Made by a program: the position numbers and the translations under genes
Assembly: GCA_028685295.1 (NCBI GenBank)
Contig: JAQUEL010000085.1
Coordinates: 1 to 7,709, forward strand
Length of the DNA stretch: 7,709 nt
Direction: 5' to 3'
Origin: a bacterium
Lineage (GTDB): Bacteria > UBP13 > UBA5359
Shown: in pieces, positions 1 to 5,529 of the stretch
Layout: the number at the start of each line of letters is the position of its first letter
How positions within the stretch are numbered: the stretch's first letter is position 1
The notes under the pieces: generated by a model
Told to the model about the DNA's origin: nothing
Databases searched by the model: none
The model's input: the letters and a program-made list of their open reading frames with translations, nothing else

Positions 1-127
1 CATGAAGCTTTCTTCCTTCCGGTCCAAAACAAGAGAAAGACCAAGGAGGAAAAATAATGAAAAGAATAGTATTGGCCATAGCTTTGGTGGTCCTCTTTGC
101 AGTGCCCGCCATGGCTCAGAACGTAGA
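1..127 (+). repeat. Direct repeat copy 1: leader, RBS and signal peptide
   Basis: This stretch is base-for-base identical to 1246-1372. It covers the last 56 nt of the 5' leader, the Shine-Dalgarno AAGGAGG (43-49), the ATG (57) and 71 bases of coding sequence, ending just past the codons for the signal-peptidase site. Identity stops at base 128 (G here, C at 1373) and decays quickly afterwards. The left end is cut by the window, so the repeat may be longer. It also carries the SD-sequestering hairpin described for the second copy: CCTTC (15-19) and GGTC (21-24) can pair with GGAGG (45-49) and GACC (39-42). Perfect nucleotide identity including silent positions points to recent duplication, gene conversion or strong RNA-level constraint; these cannot be told apart here. 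Confidence 0.97.
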
Positions 128-953
128 GGTCACCTTTAACGGCGATCTGATCGGAACATATTTCAGCGGGGATGATTTTCCTGCCGACGAGCAATTCGGA
201 CTCTATTCCGCTCTCGACAGAGAGTATTCCAATCTGAGTATGACCGCCAAAGTCGGAGATAATCTGGCCTTCACCTACAGGGTGGGCTTGGACGATTTCA
301 TTGATGATGCTCCGTATACCCGCGAGGCATATGTCAGCCTGCTGAACGTGGCTCCTGCTCTCAGCGAGATCAGAGTGGGTGAGTTCACCTTCCCCTTTGC
401 CGCTCAGCAGTGGCTGGGATATCACAAGGGAATTTTTCCTGCATCTGCCACCGGCGCCGGCGTTATGCTCTCCGGCAGCTTTGCACCGATCAACTACAAT
501 CTGGCCGTAACCAATGAAGTGGATTCTCTGGGATGGCCTTCATTTTTGGACACGGGTGAGAAGCCTGTATGGGCCAAGGTCTCTTCCGACCTGGGCGCGG
601 TCAACGCCGGCCTCTCCTATGTCAAAGAGGATTATATCAACGCCTGGGGCCTGAATGCCGCTTTTGATGCCGGCATCGTTGGTGTAACCGCCGAGTATGT
701 TGTTCTGCAGGAAACCGGTTATGATGATGTAAAGCTCGGTTTTGTAGGTGCTAATGTTCCGGTAACCGGACCGCTGTCGGTCTTCGCCAAATATTATCTG
801 CTGGATGACGGTATTGATTCCCTCAATGCCTTTGCCTTTGGCGCTGATTATGCTCTTAGCGACAATGCCAAGATTCGCGTAGAGAATATCAGCGATAAGG
901 ATGACATCTGGACAGGAGACGGCCTGGAGGCACAACTGCGGGTCAGCTTCTAA
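57..953 (+). CDS. Putative outer-membrane beta-barrel (porin-like) protein 1
   Basis: A 298-residue exported protein, probably an outer-membrane beta-barrel; its cargo or function is unknown. Residues 1-20 are a classic signal peptide: MKR, a hydrophobic core, and an AMA cleavage site before Q21. The mature part has alternating polar and hydrophobic strands rich in aromatic residues and glycine, no predicted transmembrane helix and no cysteine, and it ends in ...LRVSF. A C-terminal aromatic residue is the usual barrel-assembly (BAM) signal. The start is fixed by AAGGAGG 7 bases upstream. There is no N-terminal SLH domain, so it is not a typical SLH-porin (OmpM/Slp type). It is a distant paralogue of the protein at 1302-2147: the two share the signal peptide, the first mature residues (QNV-VTFNG), scattered motifs such as KVG-NL-FTY, and the C-terminal strand. 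A strong hairpin terminator follows. Alternatives are a periplasmic or surface beta-sandwich protein. Confidence 0.75.
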   Translation: MKRIVLAIALVVLFAVPAMAQNVEVTFNGDLIGTYFSGDDFPADEQFGLYSALDREYSNLSMTAKVGDNLAFTYRVGLDDFIDDAPYTREAYVSLLNVAPALSEIRVGEFTFPFAAQQWLGYHKGIFPASATGAGVMLSGSFAPINYNLAVTNEVDSLGWPSFLDTGEKPVWAKVSSDLGAVNAGLSYVKEDYINAWGLNAAFDAGIVGVTAEYVVLQETGYDDVKLGFVGANVPVTGPLSVFAKYYLLDDGIDSLNAFAFGADYALSDNAKIRVENISDKDDIWTGDGLEAQLRVSF

Positions 954-976
954 GATAAGGGCTATAGGAAGGCTGT

Positions 977-1010
977 AAAGAGGCTCCGCCAACCGGCGGA
1001 GCCTCTTTGT
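977..1010 (+). terminator. Hairpin terminator after the first porin-like gene
   Basis: A perfect 14-bp stem (977-990 with 995-1008) encloses the loop AACC, 23 bases after the stop codon. The stem starts with AAAG and ends with CTTT. The U-run is short (TTTGT), so termination may be incomplete or assisted. The near-symmetric A and T flanks mean it could also act on the opposite strand. Confidence 0.85.
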
Positions 1011-1052
1011 CCTGACTCCTAAACTTGCAACCGGACTTACATCCCAAACAAC

Positions 1053-1082
1053 TTGCCTCAGCATCCAAGCACTTGCTATAAT
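1053..1082 (+). promoter_or_regulatory. Extended -10 promoter for the second porin-like gene
   Basis: The -10 box TATAAT (1077-1082) is a perfect consensus and carries the TGn extension (TG at 1074-1075). TTGCCT (1053-1058) lies 18 bases upstream and matches 4 of 6 positions of the sigma-70 -35 consensus. Transcription would begin near 1089, leaving a leader of about 210 nt before the ATG at 1302. It lies just downstream of the terminator of the first gene, so the second gene appears to have its own transcript. Confidence 0.7.
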
Positions 1083-1112
1083 AGTCAAAATATGCTAAAA
1101 GGATAGTTAAGG

Positions 1113-1194
1113 TATTTACCATTCGTAATCTGTGGGGCGAGGAAGGGAGGTGAAAATCCTTGGATGCCCGGCACGGATGCAAAGATGGTGAATA
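1113..1194 (+). ncRNA. Structured leader element, aptamer-like, family unassigned
   Basis: Hand folding gives three nested helices. P1 joins 1113-1123 to 1184-1194 in 11 continuous pairs (two G-U). P2 joins 1128-1138 to 1166-1178 in 11 pairs with a two-base bulge (GG, 1170-1171) and one G-U. A short apical helix joins AAGG (1143-1146) to CCTT (1158-1161) around a purine-rich loop containing GGTGAAAAT. A multi-helix element closed by a P1 stem, about 20 nt after the predicted transcription start and upstream of a second switchable hairpin, is the layout of a cis-regulatory RNA. It fits no riboswitch family that I recognise. GGTGAAAATCC recalls a box of cobalamin riboswitches, but the element is far too small and lacks the rest of that consensus. 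No energy or covariation test was possible. Confidence 0.5.
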
Positions 1195-1197
1195 GAG

Positions 1198-1270
1198 GGA
1201 CCTATGGGGGAAGGATAAGGAAAGGCGAGGGAACAAGGATACTCGCATGAAGCTTTCTTCCTTCCGGTCC
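1198..1270 (+). promoter_or_regulatory. Long leader hairpin, candidate anti-sequestor
   Basis: An imperfect stem of about 21 pairs: GGACC (1198-1202) with GGTCC (1266-1270), GGAAGG (1209-1214) with CCTTCC (1260-1265), GAAAG (1220-1224) with CTTTC (1253-1257), and GCGAG (1225-1229) with CTCGC (1242-1246), around a 12-nt loop. The 5' arm is strikingly purine-rich and the 3' arm pyrimidine-rich. The last 25 bases of the 3' arm lie inside the direct repeat shared with the first gene. Its 3' arm overlaps the strand that can mask the ribosome binding site, so the two structures exclude each other. Confidence 0.5.
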
Positions 1271-1372
1271 AAAACAAGAGAAAGACCAAGGAGGAAAAAT
1301 AATGAAAAGAATAGTATTGGCCATAGCTTTGGTGGTCCTCTTTGCAGTGCCCGCCATGGCTCAGAACGTAGA
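1246..1372 (+). repeat. Direct repeat copy 2: leader, RBS and signal peptide
   Basis: Exact copy of 1-127. Because the first copy is cut by the window edge, the left border cannot be set here. The right border falls one codon or so after the signal-peptide cleavage site of the second porin-like protein. Confidence 0.97.
1260..1294 (+). promoter_or_regulatory. Candidate SD-sequestering hairpin
   Basis: CCTTC (1260-1264) can pair with GGAGG (1290-1294, the core of the Shine-Dalgarno, one G-U pair), and GGTC (1266-1269) with GACC (1284-1287), around a 14-nt A-rich loop with a 1x2 internal bulge. This would hide the ribosome binding site of the ATG at 1302. The same bases 1260-1269 are needed by the upstream hairpin 1198-1270. 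The identical hairpin exists before the first gene (15-49). The pairing is seen in the sequence; its regulatory role is inferred. Confidence 0.45.
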
Positions 1373-2147
1373 CGTTACCTTTAACGGTGAATTCTGGGGA
1401 GTCTTTGCGGCACCTTCCGGAGGAAGCAATTCCTTTGAAACCTACTCACCCTTTACTACTACTGCTTGGTGGGGAACCCATCCTACAGAGTATTCCTTTG
1501 TCAATCTGAATGGCAAGGTCGGTAACAATCTGGGATTCACCTATACCTACGACGTTACTTTCCAGGCGGCTGATCAGGTTTTCGGTTCCTATTTGCCGAA
1601 TGCCGGAGTAATCAATGAGGTAAGAGCCGGCCAGTTCTGGCTGCCTATCGGACTCAATGAGTTCATAAACACCTATGGCACCGGCGCTGCTGTGCTGGGC
1701 AAGATAGGGGCTTTTGATTACAATCTATCCTATACCAGCGATAATGATCTCAGCGCTGATAATGCTTTGAGCCTGAAGCTCAATACCGATATGCGCCTGG
1801 CCAGAGTAGGGGCAACTGCCTTTCATGTTGCTGATGAAATCGATATCTTCGGTGTGGATGCCAGCACCGGCATCGGGCCTTTCGGCCTGAAGGCGGAGTA
1901 TCTCTTTGCCAATGACTACGGTAACTTTAAGGAGAAGGATTTCTTCCTGGGTGGCGAGTATGCCTATAGCGACAAGACCACCTTCTTTGTCAACTATTAT
2001 AATGCTGATTACGACGGAACTTCGTATGATAGCAATAAAGTCGGCTTTTCTTACAAAATTAACGATAACGCTAATCTGCGTGCTATGTTCGTTAACGGAC
2101 CAATTCTTGGTACCGGTTTCGAAGCTGCCTTGAAGACCACTTTTTAA
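1302..2147 (+). CDS. Putative outer-membrane beta-barrel (porin-like) protein 2
   Basis: A 281-residue exported protein, probably an outer-membrane beta-barrel and a diverged paralogue of the gene at 57. Residues 1-20 are the same signal peptide, encoded by identical DNA, with cleavage expected after AMA. The mature part is rich in aromatic and glycine residues in an alternating pattern, has no cysteine and no helical membrane segment, and ends in ...LKTTF with the terminal phenylalanine typical of BAM substrates. The last third (from about residue 190) shows regularly spaced strands such as EYAYSDKTTFFVNYYNADY. There is no SLH domain. AAGGAGG (1288-1294) lies 7 bases before the ATG. It has its own promoter (1053-1082), the structured leader and a very strong terminator (2171-2196), consistent with an abundant, separately controlled monocistronic product. 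Substrate and pore function cannot be read from the sequence. Confidence 0.75.
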   Translation: MKRIVLAIALVVLFAVPAMAQNVDVTFNGEFWGVFAAPSGGSNSFETYSPFTTTAWWGTHPTEYSFVNLNGKVGNNLGFTYTYDVTFQAADQVFGSYLPNAGVINEVRAGQFWLPIGLNEFINTYGTGAAVLGKIGAFDYNLSYTSDNDLSADNALSLKLNTDMRLARVGATAFHVADEIDIFGVDASTGIGPFGLKAEYLFANDYGNFKEKDFFLGGEYAYSDKTTFFVNYYNADYDGTSYDSNKVGFSYKINDNANLRAMFVNGPILGTGFEAALKTTF

Positions 2148-2165
2148 GCAAAAGTTGATGAGCTG

Positions 2166-2196
2166 AAAAGCCCCCGGGAAACCGGGGGTTTTTTTT
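2166..2196 (+). terminator. Intrinsic terminator of the second porin-like gene
   Basis: CCCCCGG (2171-2177) pairs with CCGGGGG (2182-2188) around a GAAA tetraloop (2178-2181), followed by eight T (2189-2196) and preceded by four A. This is a textbook Rho-independent terminator, 23 bases after the stop codon. Confidence 0.96.
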
Positions 2197-2217
2197 ATAC
2201 CCGCCCAATGCTAAAAT
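2189..2217 (+). promoter_or_regulatory. Possible weak promoter for the DUF5693-csaB operon
   Basis: TGCTAAAAT (2209-2217) is an extended -10 element with five of six matches to TATAAT. There is no good -35: the position 17 bases upstream falls in the T-run of the preceding terminator. Transcription would begin near 2224, downstream of the ATG at 2208, which supports the start codon at 2247 for the next gene. Confidence 0.4.
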
Positions 2218-2246
2218 CAATGTATTATCGTATACAGGAGTTGTAC

Positions 2247-4241
2247 ATGAACGAGCATAGTTTTCCGGGCAGCAAGGGCGATAAAAAACCGAAGTTGCCG
2301 CATATACTTCCTATCATCATGATAGCACTGTCATTTATTATAGCGCTTACGCTTCTGGCAGGACGGTGGTCTGCAGAGCAAAATAACCGTATAGTTTCAT
2401 TGGCGGTTGATTGGAACTCTATCAAGGATGCTCTGGGTGAAGATGAAAGGAGCCTTGAAAAGGCTCTGGAGCTCATGCATCACCATAATCTGCGCACTAT
2501 AGCTCTCAGTGAACCCACCATTGGCGATCTTATGGAGGATGGGAGAGTTTTTCTGACCACGCCTGCAAATGCTGCTGCCGGTAGCCATCCGATAGGGCGT
2601 CTCTTCCTGGGTACTTATGATGAGGCTCTTTACCATCAGATGGTATCTGCTCTGCAGCGCAAGTGGTCTTCATCTTTGCTCACGGGATGCGAGGGCCGCC
2701 TTTACTATGCAGGGCTGTCGGGCCGGCTGGAGAGCCTAGCTTCTCTGGGGATAGGTATTCTTCCGAATGAGAGCCGTTATCTGCTGTCAAGAGGGTTTGA
2801 AATAATTCCGCGTTTTTATAATTATCCCTCACTTCAGGCTGAGGACCTGAATTTCGCCGGCTTGGCTGAATATAAATTCAATGTCCTTATCTTTGGTGGT
2901 GAAGAGGTTATGGGCTATGCCAGGCTTCTGCCTCAGACTGCAGCTGCTTTGAGAGCTGAAGAATTGCGCTTCGGCCAGGTGGAGTTCTCCAGGCAGAAGG
3001 GCGAGGCCTCTTTAGCACGGCTTATGAAGGGGGAGGTCATTAGAGTCCACAGCATAGCGCCCGAAGAGATGAAGACAATGTCGCCCGCTCAGGCGGTGGA
3101 TCGCTATGCTCGTGCTGTTCAGGAGAGGAATATCCGGCTCTGTTATTTGCGTTTCCTGCCTAATCAGGCCGGCCTGGACCCTCTTGCCAGCAATATGGAT
3201 TATCTGTTAGCTGTCAAGGAACGTTTGCTGAGTATGGGATATAATATCGGCCGTCCGGCTACTCTGCCTGTGCTGCGCTCCGGCTTGGTCTTCCCGGGCA
3301 GCCGGACGCTAATCCCCTGGTTATTATCGCTGGGAGTTCTGGCAGCCTTTGCTCTGTTGCTAAGATCTTTGGGCAGTGCTCTGCGTTTCTATCAGGCGGC
3401 TGCCCTGGCTCTCTTACTGCTGCCGGTAGCGGTGATGGCACCTATGCTTTTCCGCAAAGTGGGAGCTCTGAGTACGGCTGTGGTCTTTCCTTCTCTGGCG
3501 CTGACTTTTATGAACAGACGAATGATTTCTTTAAGTGCCAAGGCGCAGAGGTGCCAAGGCAAAGAGGATTCAGGAAGGTTTAGTCTTTCGGGTTTAGCAT
3601 TATCTACTCTGTGGACAGCTTCTTTGATAACGATCGTTGGGGCTTTGATAGGGGCGGGATTGATGGCTGACCGGAGCTTTATGCTGGGTATCGATAGGTT
3701 TGCCGGTGTTAAGCTGGCTCATCTGCTACCGCTCTTGATGGCTCTTTATCTGCTGATGCATAATAATTTACAGAGTATATCATCCTCTCGGCGGCAGCTA
3801 TGGAAATCATTATCAGACAGGCCGTTGCTTTGGGGGCAGGCAGGCTTGCTGGGGTTGGTGGCTATGGCCGGATTGCTTTATCTCATGCGTACCGGAAATG
3901 ATAGCGGCATAGCTGTTTCCGGGTTTGAACTGAAGGCCAGGGCACTCTTGGAAAAGCTACTGATAGCACGTCCCAGGATAAAAGAGTTCCTGTTAGGCCA
4001 CCCTGCATCCCTGTTGGCTTTGGGCATGGGCTCTCTTCCGGGCGGGGATAATATGCGCTCATGGCTGCTCTTTATCGGAGCAGTGGGGCAGATCTCTCTC
4101 TTCAACAGTTTCTGTCATATTCATACCCCTTTATCCCTGACACTGCTTAGAAGCTTCAACGGTCTCTGGCTTGGCAGCCTTATAGGTATGCTTATTCTAC
4201 TGACAGCTGTGTATCTTTTACCGGGACGTGACAGCCGATGA
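2247..4241 (+). CDS. DUF5693 family multi-pass membrane protein, csaB partner
   Basis: A 664-residue membrane protein recognised as the DUF5693 family by its architecture and its position directly before csaB. The biochemical role of the family is unknown; conserved pairing with csaB suggests a part in building, exporting or modifying the pyruvylated wall polymer. A first membrane segment (about residues 21-38) is followed by a large soluble, presumably extracytoplasmic, domain (about 39-352) and then a C-terminal block of about seven to nine hydrophobic helices (355-655). I chose ATG 2247, not the in-frame ATG at 2208, because AGGAG (2236-2240) sits 6 bases upstream and the likely promoter overlaps the earlier codon. 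The stop overlaps the csaB start (ATGA), implying translational coupling. An odd 16-bp tandem repeat at 3535-3566 encodes a polar loop (residues 430-440) between two membrane helices. Confidence 0.8.
   Translation: MNEHSFPGSKGDKKPKLPHILPIIMIALSFIIALTLLAGRWSAEQNNRIVSLAVDWNSIKDALGEDERSLEKALELMHHHNLRTIALSEPTIGDLMEDGRVFLTTPANAAAGSHPIGRLFLGTYDEALYHQMVSALQRKWSSSLLTGCEGRLYYAGLSGRLESLASLGIGILPNESRYLLSRGFEIIPRFYNYPSLQAEDLNFAGLAEYKFNVLIFGGEEVMGYARLLPQTAAALRAEELRFGQVEFSRQKGEASLARLMKGEVIRVHSIAPEEMKTMSPAQAVDRYARAVQERNIRLCYLRFLPNQAGLDPLASNMDYLLAVKERLLSMGYNIGRPATLPVLRSGLVFPGSRTLIPWLLSLGVLAAFALLLRSLGSALRFYQAAALALLLLPVAVMAPMLFRKVGALSTAVVFPSLALTFMNRRMISLSAKAQRCQGKEDSGRFSLSGLALSTLWTASLITIVGALIGAGLMADRSFMLGIDRFAGVKLAHLLPLLMALYLLMHNNLQSISSSRRQLWKSLSDRPLLWGQAGLLGLVAMAGLLYLMRTGNDSGIAVSGFELKARALLEKLLIARPRIKEFLLGHPASLLALGMGSLPGGDNMRSWLLFIGAVGQISLFNSFCHIHTPLSLTLLRSFNGLWLGSLIGMLILLTAVYLLPGRDSR
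3535..3566 (+). repeat. 16-bp tandem repeat inside the DUF5693 gene
   Basis: Two adjacent 16-base units, 3535-3550 and 3551-3566, agree at 14 of 16 positions and share GTGCCAAGGC at their start. They encode roughly S430 to E440, a charged loop. As 16 is not a multiple of three, the two units are read in different frames. The purine-rich GCAGAG/GCAAAG pattern resembles short dispersed repeats that usually sit between genes in many environmental bacteria; that link comes from memory and is not tested. Confidence 0.8.
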
Positions 4242-5320
4242 AGCATCTTGTTGTATCGGGTTTCTACGGGGCGGGCAATGCGGGAGACGAGGCTATACTC
4301 GACGCTCTGATCATTTCGATTCGCAAGCTGGCGCCTGATACGGCCATTACGGTGCTCTCTTTCGATCCAGCCGGTACTGCCCGGCAGTATGGGGTGGAGG
4401 CTGTGCCGCGCTACAATCTGAGGGCGATCATAGCAGCGTTGCGGCAGGCCGATTTGTTGATAAGCGGAGGTGGCGGACTGCTGCAGGATGTCACCGGCCC
4501 GGCCAGCGTTCCGTATTATCTGGGGTTGGCGGCTTTGTCGCGTCTTGTCGGCACACCGGTAATTATACTGGGTCAGAGTATAGGTCCGCTGAATAGAGCT
4601 GCAACACGTTTTTTGGCCCGTTTGCTTCTACCTTTTATTTCTCAGGCCGTGGTGCGGGATAAGGCGTCGGCAGTGCTGTTAACAGAGCTTGGCTATCCTT
4701 CCGATCGTATTCGCGTGACGGTAGATTTGGCTCTGTCCGGTAAAGAACCAAACAGGGAGGCAGGAAGAAGTCTGCAGGAAGCTAACGGGCTCAATGGTAA
4801 TAAGCCCTGGATAGCCGTATCTCTCAGACCCTGGGGTGATAACAGGCATCTGGCTGTATCCGGCAGAGCTCTGGGGCGGTTTGCCGCTGTTTCAGGGTGC
4901 GGGCTTCTCTTTGTGCCCTTTCAGGCATCGCAGGACAGGGCGGCCTGCCTGGATGCCTGTCGTTGTGCCGGCATGGGGCAGGTACTGGATGAAGAGGTCT
5001 CTTCTGCGGATATAAAGAATATTATTTCTGCTGCCGATTTTCTTGTCGGTATGCGTTTTCACTCGCTGGTATTTGCTGCTATGGGTGCAGTACCATCGCT
5101 GGCCCTGGAATACGATCCTAAGATTACGGCCATTGCCGGCCAGCTGGGTATTCCCTCGGCCGGTATGGTGAGTGAACTGGATGAGGATACTCTGCTTGAA
5201 GCTCTGAAGGAGGCCTGGAAGCGGAAGGAAGAAATGGTCTCCCGGCTGGAAAGGCTGGCTTTGGAGTTTAGATATCTGGCTGAAGCCGGGGTCAGAGAAG
5301 CGGTTGCTGGAAGAGGGTAG
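4238..5320 (+). CDS. csaB: Polysaccharide pyruvyl transferase CsaB
   Basis: A 360-residue cytoplasmic enzyme of the polysaccharide pyruvyl transferase family, close to CsaB in length and motifs. CsaB enzymes transfer pyruvate from phosphoenolpyruvate to a sugar (ManNAc in the studied cases) of the secondary wall polymer, making the ketal recognised by SLH domains of surface proteins. Visible motifs: the N-terminal glycine-rich GFYGAGNAGDEAIL (8-21), SGGGGLLQD (76-84), GQSIGP (112-117), VRDKAS (139-144), SLRPWGD (195-201) and GMRFHSLVFAA (271-281), whose H275 is the conserved histidine of the family. Two Rossmann-like halves are expected, as in GT-B-fold pyruvyl transferases. It overlaps the DUF5693 gene by ATGA and has no clear Shine-Dalgarno of its own, so it is probably translated by coupling. 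Several cysteines (221, 237, 241, 243) are a local peculiarity of no known meaning. No SLH protein is visible in the window. Confidence 0.92.
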   Translation: MKHLVVSGFYGAGNAGDEAILDALIISIRKLAPDTAITVLSFDPAGTARQYGVEAVPRYNLRAIIAALRQADLLISGGGGLLQDVTGPASVPYYLGLAALSRLVGTPVIILGQSIGPLNRAATRFLARLLLPFISQAVVRDKASAVLLTELGYPSDRIRVTVDLALSGKEPNREAGRSLQEANGLNGNKPWIAVSLRPWGDNRHLAVSGRALGRFAAVSGCGLLFVPFQASQDRAACLDACRCAGMGQVLDEEVSSADIKNIISAADFLVGMRFHSLVFAAMGAVPSLALEYDPKITAIAGQLGIPSAGMVSELDEDTLLEALKEAWKRKEEMVSRLERLALEFRYLAEAGVREAVAGRG

Positions 5321-5342
5321 GGGCTGGTGTTTTATTCGGCAT

Positions 5343-5383
5343 TCTTTCAGAACGCTAAAAGCCAATACCAGACCTCTGAAAGA
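5343..5383 (+). repeat. Inverted repeat downstream of csaB
   Basis: TCTTTCAG (5343-5350) and CTGAAAGA (5376-5383) form an 8-bp inverted repeat with a 25-nt spacer, 23 bases after the csaB stop. There is no T-run, so it is not a standard intrinsic terminator. It could stabilise the transcript end or be chance. No other terminator was found before the next promoter. Confidence 0.35.
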
Positions 5384-5410
5384 GTAGAAGCCGGTGTAAA
5401 GGATTGTTTG

Positions 5411-5439
5411 TTGTTGCCTCATAGGGGGTATGTTATAAT
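5411..5439 (+). promoter_or_regulatory. Extended -10 promoter for the S8 protease gene
   Basis: TATAAT (5434-5439) is a perfect -10 box with TG at 5431-5432, and TTGTTG (5411-5416) lies 17 bases upstream as a partial -35. Transcription would begin near 5446, leaving a leader of about 84 nt. In that leader CGGTTT occurs twice (5451-5456, 5482-5487), and either copy could pair with AAACCG (5510-5515) just before the ribosome binding site; the significance is unknown. Confidence 0.7.
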
Positions 5440-5529
5440 GCGGGCTGTTACGGTTTGAGCCTTTTGTAGCCTGTTTTCACACGGTTTTCGGATAGAGGGT
5501 GCAGATCTTAAACCGAGAAGGAGAGAGTT

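Noticed and set aside
1138-1190. Cobalamin-riboswitch-like string (GGTGAAAATCC followed by a C-rich stretch)
   Set aside because: Only one box resembles the consensus. The enclosing element is about 82 nt, far shorter than a cobalamin aptamer, and the other conserved boxes are absent.
1166-1210. Possible c-di-GMP-I (GEMM) riboswitch from GCACGGATGCAAAG and GGGAC
   Set aside because: The full GGGACGCAAAGC block and the receptor half are missing, and the best helices pair these bases differently.
943-1272. Antisense 109-codon frame covering the intergenic leader
   Set aside because: Its composition mirrors the purine-rich leader, it shows no domain or ribosome binding site, and the region is better explained by terminator, promoter and structured RNA.
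2208-2246. Upstream ATG start adding 13 residues to the DUF5693 protein
   Set aside because: It has no Shine-Dalgarno, lies 12 bases after the terminator T-run and overlaps the likely -10 box; ATG 2247 has a well-placed AGGAG.
4892-5422. Antisense reading frame of 176 codons over the end of csaB
   Set aside because: It lies opposite a well-conserved csaB reading frame, its translation shows no recognisable motif, and it has no convincing ribosome binding site.
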